From: CAZDSS01 sp964508185
GTDB lineage: Bacteria; Pseudomonadota; Alphaproteobacteria; Sphingomonadales; Govanellaceae
Assembly: GCA_964508185.1 (NCBI GenBank)
Contig: CAZDSS010000062.1
Coordinates: 1 to 16,367 of the forward strand
Length of the DNA: 16,367 bases
Reading direction: 5' to 3'
Positions 6,432 to 14,202 of this stretch are shown one piece after another. Every line of letters starts with the position of its first letter. Position 1 is the first letter of the stretch. The notes beneath the pieces were generated by a model, which saw nothing but the letters and a program-made list of their open reading frames with translations, was not told the origin of the DNA and searched no databases. Both the position numbers and the translations under genes were made by a program.

Positions 6432-7775
6432 ATGCCTGCTTCATACGATCTCATCATCCGGAACGGCACCGTCGTCAACCATGCGGGCAGCGCTCTCGCG
6501 GATATCGGCGTGAAGGACGGCCGGACGGTGGAGATCGGCGACCTGTCCCGGGCCGATGCCGCCGAGGTGATCGATGCGACGGGCCTTCATGTCCTGCCCG
6601 GGGTGATCGACAGCCAGGTCCATTTCCGCGAGCCGGGGCTCGACCACAAGGAGGATCTCGCGACCGGCTCCATGGCCGCCGTTCTCGGCGGGGTCACCGC
6701 CGTGTTCGAGATGCCGAACACCAAGCCGTCCACCACCACGGCGGAGGCGGTTGCGGACAAGCTCGCCCGCGCCCGCGGCCGCATGTGGTGCGACCATGCC
6801 TTCTATGTGGGCGCCACCGCCGACAATATCCGCGACCTGCCGGAGATCGAGCGCATGCCCGGCTGCGCCGGGGTCAAGGTGTTCATGGGCGCATCCACCG
6901 GCGACCTTCTGGTCTCCGACGATGCGACCCTGCTTGAGGTGCTGCGCCATGGCCGCCGCCGCGTCGCCATCCATGCGGAGGATGAGGAGCGCATGCGCGA
7001 GCGCAAGCACCTGACGGATTCCGGCGACGTGCGCCAGCATCCCCACTGGCGGGATGCGGAGGCGGCGCTCCGCGCCACCACCCGCGCCGTGCGGCTCGCC
7101 CGGCAGGCGGGCCGCCTCATCCATATCCTTCATGTGACGACGGCGGACGAGATGCGCTTCCTTGCCGCCCACAAGGACATCGCGAGCGTGGAGACGACGC
7201 CGCAACACCTGACCCTCGCCGCGCCCGAATGCTACGAGGCGCTCGGCACCCTCGCCCAGATGAATCCGCCTATCCGGGATGCGGAGCATCGCGCCGGCCT
7301 GTGGTGGGGGGTGAGTGCGGGAATCGTGGACGTGATCGGCTCCGACCACGCGCCGCATACGCGGGAGGAAAAGGCGAAGCCCTATCCCTCGTCCCCCTCG
7401 GGCATGACCGGGGTGCAGACCCTGCTGCCCCTTCTCCTCGACCATGTGCATGCGGGGCGGCTCACGCTCGCCCGCCTGGTGGATCTCACGAGCGCTGGCG
7501 CGCAGCGGATCTTCGGCCTTGCTGCCAAGGGGCGGCTCGCCGCGGGCTATGACGCCGACTTCACCATCGTCGACCTCAAGCAGCAATGGACCATCACCGA
7601 CGACTGGATCGCCAGCCGCTGCGGCTGGACGCCGTTCGCCGGCCGCAGCGTCACCGGCAAGCCGGTCGGGACCGTCATCCGGGGCCGCCGGGTGATGTGG
7701 GAAGGCGCGCTCCTGGGCGCGCCCGCGGGCGCCCCGCTGCGCTTCGACGGGACGCTCAGTGCAGCGTCAGATTGA
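6432..7775 (+). CDS. pyrC: Dihydroorotase-family cyclic amidohydrolase
   Basis: A 447-residue amidohydrolase of the class I dihydroorotase/allantoinase group. Dihydroorotase catalyses the third step of pyrimidine synthesis, carbamoyl-aspartate to dihydroorotate. Metal-site candidates are H64 in DSQVHFREPG, the carboxylated lysine K149 in GVKVFMGASTG, H181 (VAIHAEDE), H234 (HILHV) and D305 (GSDHAPHT). The first histidine of the usual HxH pair is Gln (Q62). From memory, Gln is found at this place in a dihydroorotase subgroup of alphaproteobacteria and archaea. The C-terminal SPSGMTGVQTLLPLL (321-335) and GYDADFTIVDLK fit the family. The start at 6432 is preferred over 6381 (family N-terminus, promoter position), although its ribosome binding site is weak. 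It converges on usg with a 20-bp overlap. Confidence 0.85.
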   Translation: MPASYDLIIRNGTVVNHAGSALADIGVKDGRTVEIGDLSRADAAEVIDATGLHVLPGVIDSQVHFREPGLDHKEDLATGSMAAVLGGVTAVFEMPNTKPSTTTAEAVADKLARARGRMWCDHAFYVGATADNIRDLPEIERMPGCAGVKVFMGASTGDLLVSDDATLLEVLRHGRRRVAIHAEDEERMRERKHLTDSGDVRQHPHWRDAEAALRATTRAVRLARQAGRLIHILHVTTADEMRFLAAHKDIASVETTPQHLTLAAPECYEALGTLAQMNPPIRDAEHRAGLWWGVSAGIVDVIGSDHAPHTREEKAKPYPSSPSGMTGVQTLLPLLLDHVHAGRLTLARLVDLTSAGAQRIFGLAAKGRLAAGYDADFTIVDLKQQWTITDDWIASRCGWTPFAGRSVTGKPVGTVIRGRRVMWEGALLGAPAGAPLRFDGTLSAASD

Positions 7776-8019
7776 CGTCGGCGAAGCGGAATTCCCGCGG
7801 CGTGATGATCTCTGTGGAGGCCACGGTCACCGTATGCAGCTTGCCCTCCAGATTGCCTTCCCAGAAATCCAGGAACTTCTTCAGGATGGGAAAGCGCGGC
7901 GCCAGGTCGAAATCCTGCCACACATAGGTTTGCAGCAATCCTGGATGGTCCGGCATGTGATACAGGATCTCTGCCGTGGTGAGACGGTAACCCAGACGCC
8001 ACAGTTCAACGCGGTTCAT
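7756..8019 (-). CDS. usg: Usg family protein
   Basis: An 87-residue protein of the alphaproteobacterial Usg family, named for the ORF upstream of trpF in Caulobacter and sometimes misannotated as tryptophan-synthase beta-like. Diagnostic stretches are TTAEILYHMPDHPGLLQ (14-30), VWQDFDLAPRFPILKKFLDF (33-52) and WEGNLEGKLH. AAGGAG lies about 8 nt before the ATG. There is no signal peptide or membrane segment. The molecular function is not known. Here it is not next to a trp gene: its 3' end overlaps the dihydroorotase gene by 20 bp, and it diverges from the LysE-type exporter. Confidence 0.9.
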   Translation of the reverse strand: MNRVELWRLGYRLTTAEILYHMPDHPGLLQTYVWQDFDLAPRFPILKKFLDFWEGNLEGKLHTVTVASTEIITPREFRFADVNLTLH

Positions 8020-8182
8020 CGGCGCTCTCCTTCAATGAACGCAAGACTACTAACTGCGCGGGTCTCAACCCGGGATTCATTATCGCAAATCTAGGACGTT
8101 TTTGAATGGCGGATATCACCCAGGTCGCGCATTTACGCGCCGAATTGAGCGGGGCCGCCGGTCTTTTCAAGGAAACGGCGGC
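8020..8182. other. Intergenic region between divergent usg and the LysE-family gene
   Basis: This 163-bp gap should hold both divergent promoters. I see GATAAT on the minus strand (8079-8084), a possible -10 for usg without a convincing -35, and a small hairpin CGGGT-CTCA-ACCCG (8059-8072) in the usg leader. The frame of the exporter is open back to 8102, but nothing there resembles the family. No strong + strand promoter is visible. Confidence 0.4.
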
Positions 8183-8800
8183 ATGAGTCTTTGGTTCCTG
8201 GCGGTGGGGGCGGTGATCGGCGTGCTGGTGGCGGCGCCCGTGGGCCCGGTCAACGTCATCTGCATCCAGCGGGCGATCCGCAAGGGGGCGCTCGAAGGCT
8301 TCCTCGTCGGCATGGGCGCGGCGGCGGGGGATACGCTTTTCGCGACCGTCGCCGCCTTCGGGCTCAGCAGCATCTCCGCCATGCTGCTGACAATCGAGCG
8401 CTGGCTGGCGCTCGGCGGCGCCTTGATCCTTCTCGTCATGGGGATCGTCACCTGGCGGAGCCATCCCCACCTGACCGATCCCGTGCCGCGCGCCCGCGAC
8501 ATCTTCCGCGGCATTGTCGCGACCTTCGCGCTCACCATATCGAATCCGCTGACCGCCCTCGGATTCATCGCGCTGTTCACCAGCGTCGGTTTCACCCGCA
8601 CGGATTCAGCGGGGGATGCGGCGACCATCGTCGCGGGGGTGTTCCTGGGCTCCGCCCTGTGGTGGCTCGTCATCTGTCGCATCGCCCAGATGGTGCGCGG
8701 GCGGCTTTCCGACCATCATCTGACGCTCATCAATCGCGGCTCGGCGATCCTCATCTGGGCCTTCGCCGCCTGGGCGCTGGTCAAGGGAGCAGGGATCTGA
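8183..8800 (+). CDS. LysE/RhtB-family membrane exporter
   Basis: A 205-residue inner-membrane protein of the LysE/RhtB (amino-acid or small-metabolite efflux) superfamily, of standard length. Hydrophobic segments lie at about 2-24, 38-60, 70-90, 110-133, 145-168 and 185-203. The first segment carries the family signature APVGPVNVICIQRAIRKG (18-35), and the fourth carries TISNPLTALGFIA (118-130). The ATG at 8183 follows AAGGAAA at a spacing of about 8-9 nt and places the first membrane segment at the N-terminus; the longer open frame adds unrelated arginine-rich sequence. The substrate cannot be read from sequence. Its 3' end overlaps the convergent cysQ-like gene by 20 bp. Confidence 0.9.
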   Translation: MSLWFLAVGAVIGVLVAAPVGPVNVICIQRAIRKGALEGFLVGMGAAAGDTLFATVAAFGLSSISAMLLTIERWLALGGALILLVMGIVTWRSHPHLTDPVPRARDIFRGIVATFALTISNPLTALGFIALFTSVGFTRTDSAGDAATIVAGVFLGSALWWLVICRIAQMVRGRLSDHHLTLINRGSAILIWAFAAWALVKGAGI

Positions 8801-9590
8801 GGAAGTCCGCGGGCAGGCGGCCGAGCGCGAGGAAGCCGCCCGCGTTGCGATAGCCCGGCTTGCCGTAGGCGAAGGGGCTGCCGTCCCAGGCGAGCACCTG
8901 TCCGCCCGCCGCGGTCAGCACCGCCTGACCCGCCGCCGTGTCCCATTCCATGGTCTCGCCGAAGCGGGGATAGATGTCGGCCCCGCCCTCGGCGATGACG
9001 CAGAACTTGAGGGAACTCCCCACGGCGCGGCTTTCGGCGAGAGGCAGACGGTCGAGGAAGGCGTCGGTCTGGGGCAGCCGGTGCGACTTGCTGGCGATCG
9101 CCACCAGGGCGTCCCGCGATGCTTCGCGCACGGCGATGGCGCGGCGCATGGCGGGCTTGCTTCCGGTCACTTCGACGAGCTCGGCGCCCTGGCCTTCGGC
9201 CCCGGCATAGAGCCGCCCGAGGGCCGGGGCATGAACGACGCCGGCAATCGGCGCGCCGTGCCGGACGAGGGCGATATTGACCGTGAATTCCCCCTTGCCG
9301 CGGACGAATTCCTTGGTGCCGTCCAGGGGATCGACCAGCCAGAACAGCGCGCCCGGGGCGGGGCAGTGGCCCGCCGCCGTGCTTTCCTCGGCGACGATCG
9401 GGGTATCCGGCAGAAGGTCCCTGAGGCCCCGGATGATGATGCGCTCGGCCGCCTCGTCCGCGTCCGTCACCGGGGAGTGATCCGGCTTCTCCCGGATGTC
9501 GGCGCCGCGGCCGCGGACTTCCATGATGGCGGCGCCCGCTTCGATTGCGAGGGCTTCGAGGACGGGCAGGAGCTTGGCGGCGTTGTCCAT
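8781..9590 (-). CDS. cysQ: 3'(2'),5'-bisphosphate nucleotidase, CysQ type
   Basis: A 269-residue lithium-sensitive-type phosphatase of the inositol monophosphatase fold. CysQ hydrolyses 3'-phosphoadenosine 5'-phosphate, a by-product of sulfate assimilation, to AMP. The metal-binding motifs are AEES (E68, E69), DPLDGTKEF (87-95) and EWDTAAGQAVL with D217 (215-225). The TKEF after DPLDG is typical of CysQ rather than of inositol phosphatases. GGAGG lies about 12 nt before the ATG, a rather long spacing. It stands alone: divergent from chpT and tail to tail with the LysE-type gene. A broader sugar-phosphate or inositol phosphatase role cannot be excluded. Confidence 0.9.
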   Translation of the reverse strand: MDNAAKLLPVLEALAIEAGAAIMEVRGRGADIREKPDHSPVTDADEAAERIIIRGLRDLLPDTPIVAEESTAAGHCPAPGALFWLVDPLDGTKEFVRGKGEFTVNIALVRHGAPIAGVVHAPALGRLYAGAEGQGAELVEVTGSKPAMRRAIAVREASRDALVAIASKSHRLPQTDAFLDRLPLAESRAVGSSLKFCVIAEGGADIYPRFGETMEWDTAAGQAVLTAAGGQVLAWDGSPFAYGKPGYRNAGGFLALGRLPADFLRSLLP

Positions 9591-9651
9591 GGACTTATGT
9601 TTCCTCCGGTGCGGCCTTTCGGCGGCTCAGCATTAGCGCCGGCGGCGGCCG

Positions 9652-9679
9652 GTTGCAAGCGGCGGCGTCCCGGTATAAA
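9652..9679 (+). promoter_or_regulatory. Candidate chpT promoter
   Basis: TATAAA (9674-9679) is a good -10 element. GTTGCA (9652-9657) lies 16 bp upstream as a poor -35, or TTGCAA at 15 bp. It is the only AT-rich -10-like site in the 141-bp cysQ/chpT divergent gap. I see no TTAA-N7-TTAA CtrA box here. Confidence 0.4.
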
Positions 9680-9731
9680 CAGCGAAGGCGCCTGGCGTCG
9701 CGGGCGGGATAGACCTTGGGGGTATTCGCGC

Positions 9732-10364
9732 ATGACCGACAGCATTGCTTTCTCCGCCCTCCTGTGCTCGCGGCTCTGCCACGACCTTGTCAATCCCGTG
9801 GGCGCCTTCTCCAACGGTCTCGAGATCCTCGCCGACGAGGACGACCCCGACATCCGCCGCCAGGTGGTGGAGCTTCTGGCGCAAAGCGCGGGCCAGACGG
9901 CGCAGCGCCTGCAATTCTTCCGCCTTGCCTTCGGGGCGGGCAGCGGCTTCGGCGGCACCATTCCGGCGGCGGCCCTGCGCGATGCCGCCACCGCCTATTT
10001 CGCGGGCGGCAAGGTGCAGCTCGCCTGGGAGGCGGAGATCCTCGAAGTCACCCGCGAGGCCGGAAAAATCCTCCTCAACCTCATCCTGATCGCGAGCGAG
10101 GCCTTGCTCCGGGGCGGCGTCCTTGCCGTCGGCAGCGCGCGGAGCGGCGGCCAACTGGAGCTCACCGTGACGGCGACGGGCGACCGCCTGCTGTTCAAGC
10201 CCGAGATGGCGACTGCCCTCAAGGGAGAGGCCGAGATCGACGCCCTCGACCCCAAGACGGCGCCCGCCCATCTGGCGGCGGCCATGGCCCGGCTCGTGGG
10301 CGGCAGCATCACCGCCGCCTACGAGCAGGATCGCCTGCTGCGCCTTGCCGTGCGCCTTGTCTGA
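9732..10364 (+). CDS. chpT: ChpT-type histidine phosphotransferase
   Basis: A 210-residue protein of the ChpT family. In Caulobacter ChpT passes phosphate from the receiver domain of hybrid kinase CckA to CtrA and CpdR. It is built like a histidine kinase core without kinase activity. The phosphorylatable histidine is H17 in SRLCHDLVNPVGAFSNGLEI (13-32), on the first helix of the dimerisation hairpin. The rest (about 75-210) is a degenerate ATPase-like domain lacking clear N and G boxes, as expected for ChpT. A GGGGG run precedes the ATG. Here it lies 180 bp upstream of cheA on the same strand. Whether it serves the cell-cycle relay, chemotaxis, or both cannot be read from sequence. Confidence 0.88.
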   Translation: MTDSIAFSALLCSRLCHDLVNPVGAFSNGLEILADEDDPDIRRQVVELLAQSAGQTAQRLQFFRLAFGAGSGFGGTIPAAALRDAATAYFAGGKVQLAWEAEILEVTREAGKILLNLILIASEALLRGGVLAVGSARSGGQLELTVTATGDRLLFKPEMATALKGEAEIDALDPKTAPAHLAAAMARLVGGSITAAYEQDRLLRLAVRLV

Positions 10365-10386
10365 AGCCTTCCTTTAGGAGCTTTTT
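10364..10386 (+). terminator. Weak candidate terminator after chpT
   Basis: AAGC (10364-10367) pairs with GCTT (10380-10383), and TCC pairs with GGA, across a 2-nt bulge and a TTTA loop. A few further T follow. It starts at the last base of the chpT stop codon. The stem is short and bulged, so at best it attenuates read-through into cheA. Confidence 0.3.
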
Positions 10387-10447
10387 AACTTCTTTCTCCG
10401 ATCTTGGGCCCATGCGTGGAGCAGGGGCTGGATCGTCCGCGCATGCC

Positions 10448-10474
10448 TCCGGAGAAGCCCCGCTTTTCTCCGGA
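10448..10474 (+). promoter_or_regulatory. Inverted repeat in the cheA leader
   Basis: TCCGGAGAA (10448-10456) and TTCTCCGGA (10466-10474) form a perfect 9-bp dyad around a 9-nt spacer. No T-run follows, so it is not a classic terminator. The palindromes GGACGTCC (10478-10485) and CCTTTGAAAGG (10484-10494) lie just downstream. The region could be an operator or an mRNA structure; function unproven. Confidence 0.5.
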
Positions 10475-10544
10475 ACCGGACGTCCTTTGAAAGGGGCGCC
10501 GGACAAGCGATTCCGGCCGGTCGAGAGGAAGCTGGGTTCCGCCC

Positions 10545-13271
10545 ATGGATGACTTGCTGAATGAGTTTCTCACGGAAACCGCCGAAAGCATTGACGTCAT
10601 TGACGTCGAGATCGTGAAGCTCGAGCAGGATCCCAACAACAAGGGCGTTCTCGACAACATCTTCCGGCTGGTCCACACCATCAAGGGGACCTGCGGCTTC
10701 CTCGGCCTGCCGCGCCTCGAGGCGGTGGCCCATGCGTCCGAAAACGTGCTCGGCAAGTTCCGCGACGGCGAGCTTGAGGTGACCGCCGAGGCGGTGACCC
10801 TCGTCCTCGAGTCTCTCGACTGCATCAAGATGATCCTGGCCGGGCTCGCCGCCAACGAGGCCGAGCCCGAGGGCGACGACTCCGACCTCATCGGCCGGCT
10901 CAATGCCTGCGCCGCGGGCCAGCTGGTGGCGGCCGCGCCGAAGATGGCGGCGCCCGCGCCCGAACCCGAGCCCGAACCGGAGCCCGAGCGGGAGCTCAAG
11001 GAGGGCGAGGTGAGTCTCGAGGAGCTGGAAGCGGCCTTCCTCGCCGCCCCCGGCCCGGACGATCCGGAAATCGCCGCGGCCGTCGCCGCCTCCATGCCCG
11101 CGGCCCGGAGCGCGGCGGAAAGCAACGATGCGACCGCCGAGAAGCCCCACAAGCAGGAAGCGCCCAAGGCGGCCGAGGCGAAGGCCACGGATCCCAAGGC
11201 GGGCGACGCCATCGGCGCCCAGACCATCCGCGTCAATGTGGAGCTTCTTGAAGACCTCATGAACATGGTGAGCGAGCTGGTGCTGACCCGCAACCAGCTC
11301 CTCCAGATCCTGCGCCGCACGGGCGATTCCGAATTCGCGGTGCCGCTGCAGCGCCTCAGCCAGTGCACCACCGAGCTGCAGGAAGGCGTCATGAAGACGC
11401 GCATGCAGCCCATCGGCAATGCCTGGGCCAAGCTGCCGCGCATCATCCGCGACCTCAGCGTCGAACTCGGCAAGAAGATCGATCTCCAGATGGTCGGCGC
11501 CGACACCGAGCTTGACCGCCAGGTGCTGGAGCTCATCAAGGATCCGCTGACCCACATGGTGCGCAACTCGGCGGACCACGGCATCGAGATGCCGGCGGAC
11601 CGCCTCGCCGCGGGCAAGCCCGAGACCGGCGTCATCCGCCTGAACGCCTATCACGAGGGCGGCCATATCATCGTCGAGGTGACGGACGACGGCGCGGGCC
11701 TCAACGTCGCCAGGATCAAGAAGAAGATCCTGGCCAACGGTCTTGCGTCCGAAGCCGAGCTCACCGAGATGTCGGACCAGCAGGTCCAGAAGTTCATCTT
11801 CCATCCCGGCTTCTCCACGGCCGAGAAGGTGACCAACGTCTCGGGCCGCGGCGTCGGCATGGACGTGGTGCGCAGCAATATCGAGAAGATCGGCGGCACC
11901 ATCGACCTCAAGTCCACGGAAGGGCAGGGCACCAGCTTCATCATCAAGATCCCGCTGACGCTGGCGATCGTCGCCGCGCTCATCGTCAAGTGCGGCAGCG
12001 AACGCTTCGCCATCCCGCAGATCAGCGTCCTTGAGCTGGTGCGCGTCTCGGCCGAATCCGACCACCGGATCGAGCATATCAATGCGACGCCGGTGCTGCG
12101 CCTCCGCGACCATCTCCTGCCGCTCATCAACCTCCATGACGTGCTGCAGCTGCCGCGGGAGAACCAGAACGGCGAGGAATTCATTGTCGTCACCCAGGTC
12201 GGCACCTTCACCTTCGGCATCGTGGTGGACCAGGTCTATGACACCGAGGAAATCGTGGTGAAGCCCGTCGCGCCCATCCTTCGCGACCTCACCGTCTATT
12301 CGGGCAACACCATTCTCGGCGACGGCAGCGTCATCATGATTCTCGACCCCAACGGCATCGCGGCCCAGACCGCCGACGTCATGAGCGACACCGAGCGCCG
12401 GGCGGAGGCGGACGTGCGCGCGACCCATCTCGAGACCGAGCGCGAGGCCATGCTGGTCTTCCGCGCCGGCAGCCGCACCCCGCGCGCGGTGCCCCTGTCG
12501 CTGGTCGCACGGCTCGAGGAGCTGCCGGTGGAGACGGTCGAATATTCGGACGGCGAGCCGGTCGTGCAGTATCGCGACCAGCTCATGCCGCTCGCCATCA
12601 TGGACGGCTGCCGCCTGAAGGACGAAGGACGCCAGCCGGTCATCGTCTTCACCGACCACGACCGCAGCATGGGCCTTGCTGTGGACGAGATCATCGACAT
12701 TGTCGAGGACAAGGTGGAGATCGAGCTCCTCTCCGACGTCAAGGGCATCGTCGGCACGGCGGTGATCGCCGGCCGGGCGACGGAGATCGTGGACGTGTCC
12801 CACTTCATGTCGCGCTGCTTCGGGGAATGGGTGAGCAGCTCCGGCCGCCGCTCGTCGGCCCGCGACGCCACGCGCCAGGTGCTCATGGTCGATGACAGCA
12901 GCTTCTTCCGCAACATGCTGAAGCCCCTGCTGACCGCCGCGGGCTATGCGGTGACCAGTGTGGCGACCGCCGACGAGGCGCTGCAGCTCCGCGCCAAGGG
13001 CATGCATTTCGACGCCATCATCAGCGACATCGAGATGCCGGGCATGGACGGCTTCGAATTCGCCAGCGAGATCCGCCGCAACGGCGGCTGGCGGGACGTG
13101 CCGTTGCTTGCGCTCTCGGCCCATGCGAGCCCCAGGGACTTCGCGCGCGGCCGTGATGCGGGCTTCGACGATTACGTCGCCAAGTTCGACCGCGACGCAT
13201 TGCTTGCGAGCCTCAACGAACATCTCGATCGTCCCCATGTGATCGCCGAACAACGGGAGAAGGTGGCATGA
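10545..13271 (+). CDS. cheA: Chemotaxis histidine kinase CheA with C-terminal receiver domain (CheAY type)
   Basis: A 908-residue hybrid CheA, the kinase that receptor arrays use to phosphorylate CheY and CheB. Domains in order: HPt (1-105) with phospho-histidine H44 in RLVHTIKGTCGF; an acidic, EP-rich linker (about 110-225, EP repeats near 137-148) with no recognisable P2 CheY-binding domain; dimerisation helices (about 226-290, ELLEDLMNMVSELVLTRNQL); ATPase (about 300-475) with N341 in HMVRNSADHG, DDGAGLN at 381-387 and GRGVGMDVV; a CheW-like domain (about 478-608); a second, more divergent CheW-like domain (about 635-757); and a receiver (about 776-895) with D783/D784, phospho-acceptor D828 and K880. 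The receiver may act as a phosphate sink. The only SD-like site (GAGGA) is about 15 nt before the ATG. cheW overlaps its end by 4 bases. Confidence 0.96.
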   Translation: MDDLLNEFLTETAESIDVIDVEIVKLEQDPNNKGVLDNIFRLVHTIKGTCGFLGLPRLEAVAHASENVLGKFRDGELEVTAEAVTLVLESLDCIKMILAGLAANEAEPEGDDSDLIGRLNACAAGQLVAAAPKMAAPAPEPEPEPEPERELKEGEVSLEELEAAFLAAPGPDDPEIAAAVAASMPAARSAAESNDATAEKPHKQEAPKAAEAKATDPKAGDAIGAQTIRVNVELLEDLMNMVSELVLTRNQLLQILRRTGDSEFAVPLQRLSQCTTELQEGVMKTRMQPIGNAWAKLPRIIRDLSVELGKKIDLQMVGADTELDRQVLELIKDPLTHMVRNSADHGIEMPADRLAAGKPETGVIRLNAYHEGGHIIVEVTDDGAGLNVARIKKKILANGLASEAELTEMSDQQVQKFIFHPGFSTAEKVTNVSGRGVGMDVVRSNIEKIGGTIDLKSTEGQGTSFIIKIPLTLAIVAALIVKCGSERFAIPQISVLELVRVSAESDHRIEHINATPVLRLRDHLLPLINLHDVLQLPRENQNGEEFIVVTQVGTFTFGIVVDQVYDTEEIVVKPVAPILRDLTVYSGNTILGDGSVIMILDPNGIAAQTADVMSDTERRAEADVRATHLETEREAMLVFRAGSRTPRAVPLSLVARLEELPVETVEYSDGEPVVQYRDQLMPLAIMDGCRLKDEGRQPVIVFTDHDRSMGLAVDEIIDIVEDKVEIELLSDVKGIVGTAVIAGRATEIVDVSHFMSRCFGEWVSSSGRRSSARDATRQVLMVDDSSFFRNMLKPLLTAAGYAVTSVATADEALQLRAKGMHFDAIISDIEMPGMDGFEFASEIRRNGGWRDVPLLALSAHASPRDFARGRDAGFDDYVAKFDRDALLASLNEHLDRPHVIAEQREKVA

Positions 13272-13747
13272 GCCGGACCGCCACGGACAGCAAGGTCAGC
13301 AAGATTGAGCCGCGCAGCAGCGATTTCGTGACCGTGCGGCTGGCCGGGCAGCTCATGGGCATTCCCGTGATGGCGGTCCATGACGTGCTGGCGTCCCACA
13401 AGATCACGCCGATCCCGCTCGCGCCGCATGCGGTGGCGGGGGTCCTCAATCTTCGCGGCCGCATCGTGACCGCGATCGATCTTCGCGCCCGCCTCGGCCT
13501 GCCGCCGCGCGCGGCCAACGAGCCCCACATGAGCATCGTGGTGGACCATGGCGGCGAACCCTACAGCCTGCTCATCGACAGCGTGGGCGAAGTGCTGTCC
13601 CTGAGCGGCGCCAATTTCGAGCGCAATCCGGTGACGCTCGACCCGCGCTGGCAGGAAGTCTCGAGCGGCATCTATCGCCTCGACGGCGAGCTGATGGTGG
13701 TCGTGGACGTGGAGCGACTGATCGACTTCGGGCTCGCGGCGGCGTGA
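13268..13747 (+). CDS. cheW: Chemotaxis coupling protein CheW
   Basis: A 159-residue CheW, the adaptor that links CheA to chemoreceptors in the membrane array. It is a single CheW domain, beginning at about residue 20 after a short charged lead. It keeps the receptor-binding NLRGRIVTAIDLRARLGLP (61-79) and the DSVGEVL segment. The start overlaps the cheA stop as ATGA (13268-13271), and GGGAGAAGG lies just before it inside cheA, so the two are translationally coupled. This suits proteins that assemble in a fixed ratio. Confidence 0.95.
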   Translation: MSRTATDSKVSKIEPRSSDFVTVRLAGQLMGIPVMAVHDVLASHKITPIPLAPHAVAGVLNLRGRIVTAIDLRARLGLPPRAANEPHMSIVVDHGGEPYSLLIDSVGEVLSLSGANFERNPVTLDPRWQEVSSGIYRLDGELMVVVDVERLIDFGLAAA

Positions 13748-13780
13748 TGCAGGACAGGCAGTGCGAACAGGAGTTGGGAT

Positions 13781-14146
<366 letters not shown>

Positions 14147-14202
14147 CCGTTTGCTGTCCCAGGCCGCATCCGTCCGCGGTCAGTTTGTATAGAAGGAATG
14201 TG

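Noticed and set aside
5489..6937. A 482-codon + strand frame antisense to ygfZ and running into the dihydroorotase gene
   Set aside because: It is a shadow of two recognised genes in other frames and contains no domain.
6441..7586. A 381-codon minus-strand frame inside the dihydroorotase gene
   Set aside because: Shadow frame; the sense protein has a complete amidohydrolase motif set.
10375..10400. Possible flagellar sigma-28 or CtrA-type promoter before cheA
   Set aside because: CCGAT and TTAA fragments are present, but spacing and partner half-sites do not fit TAAA-N15-GCCGATAA or TTAA-N7-TTAA.
10374..13253. A 959-codon antisense open frame across nearly the whole of cheA
   Set aside because: High-GC codon bias on the opposite strand often leaves such frames open. 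The product is His/Asp/Gly/Arg-rich low-complexity sequence with no family likeness, while the sense strand encodes an unmistakable CheA.
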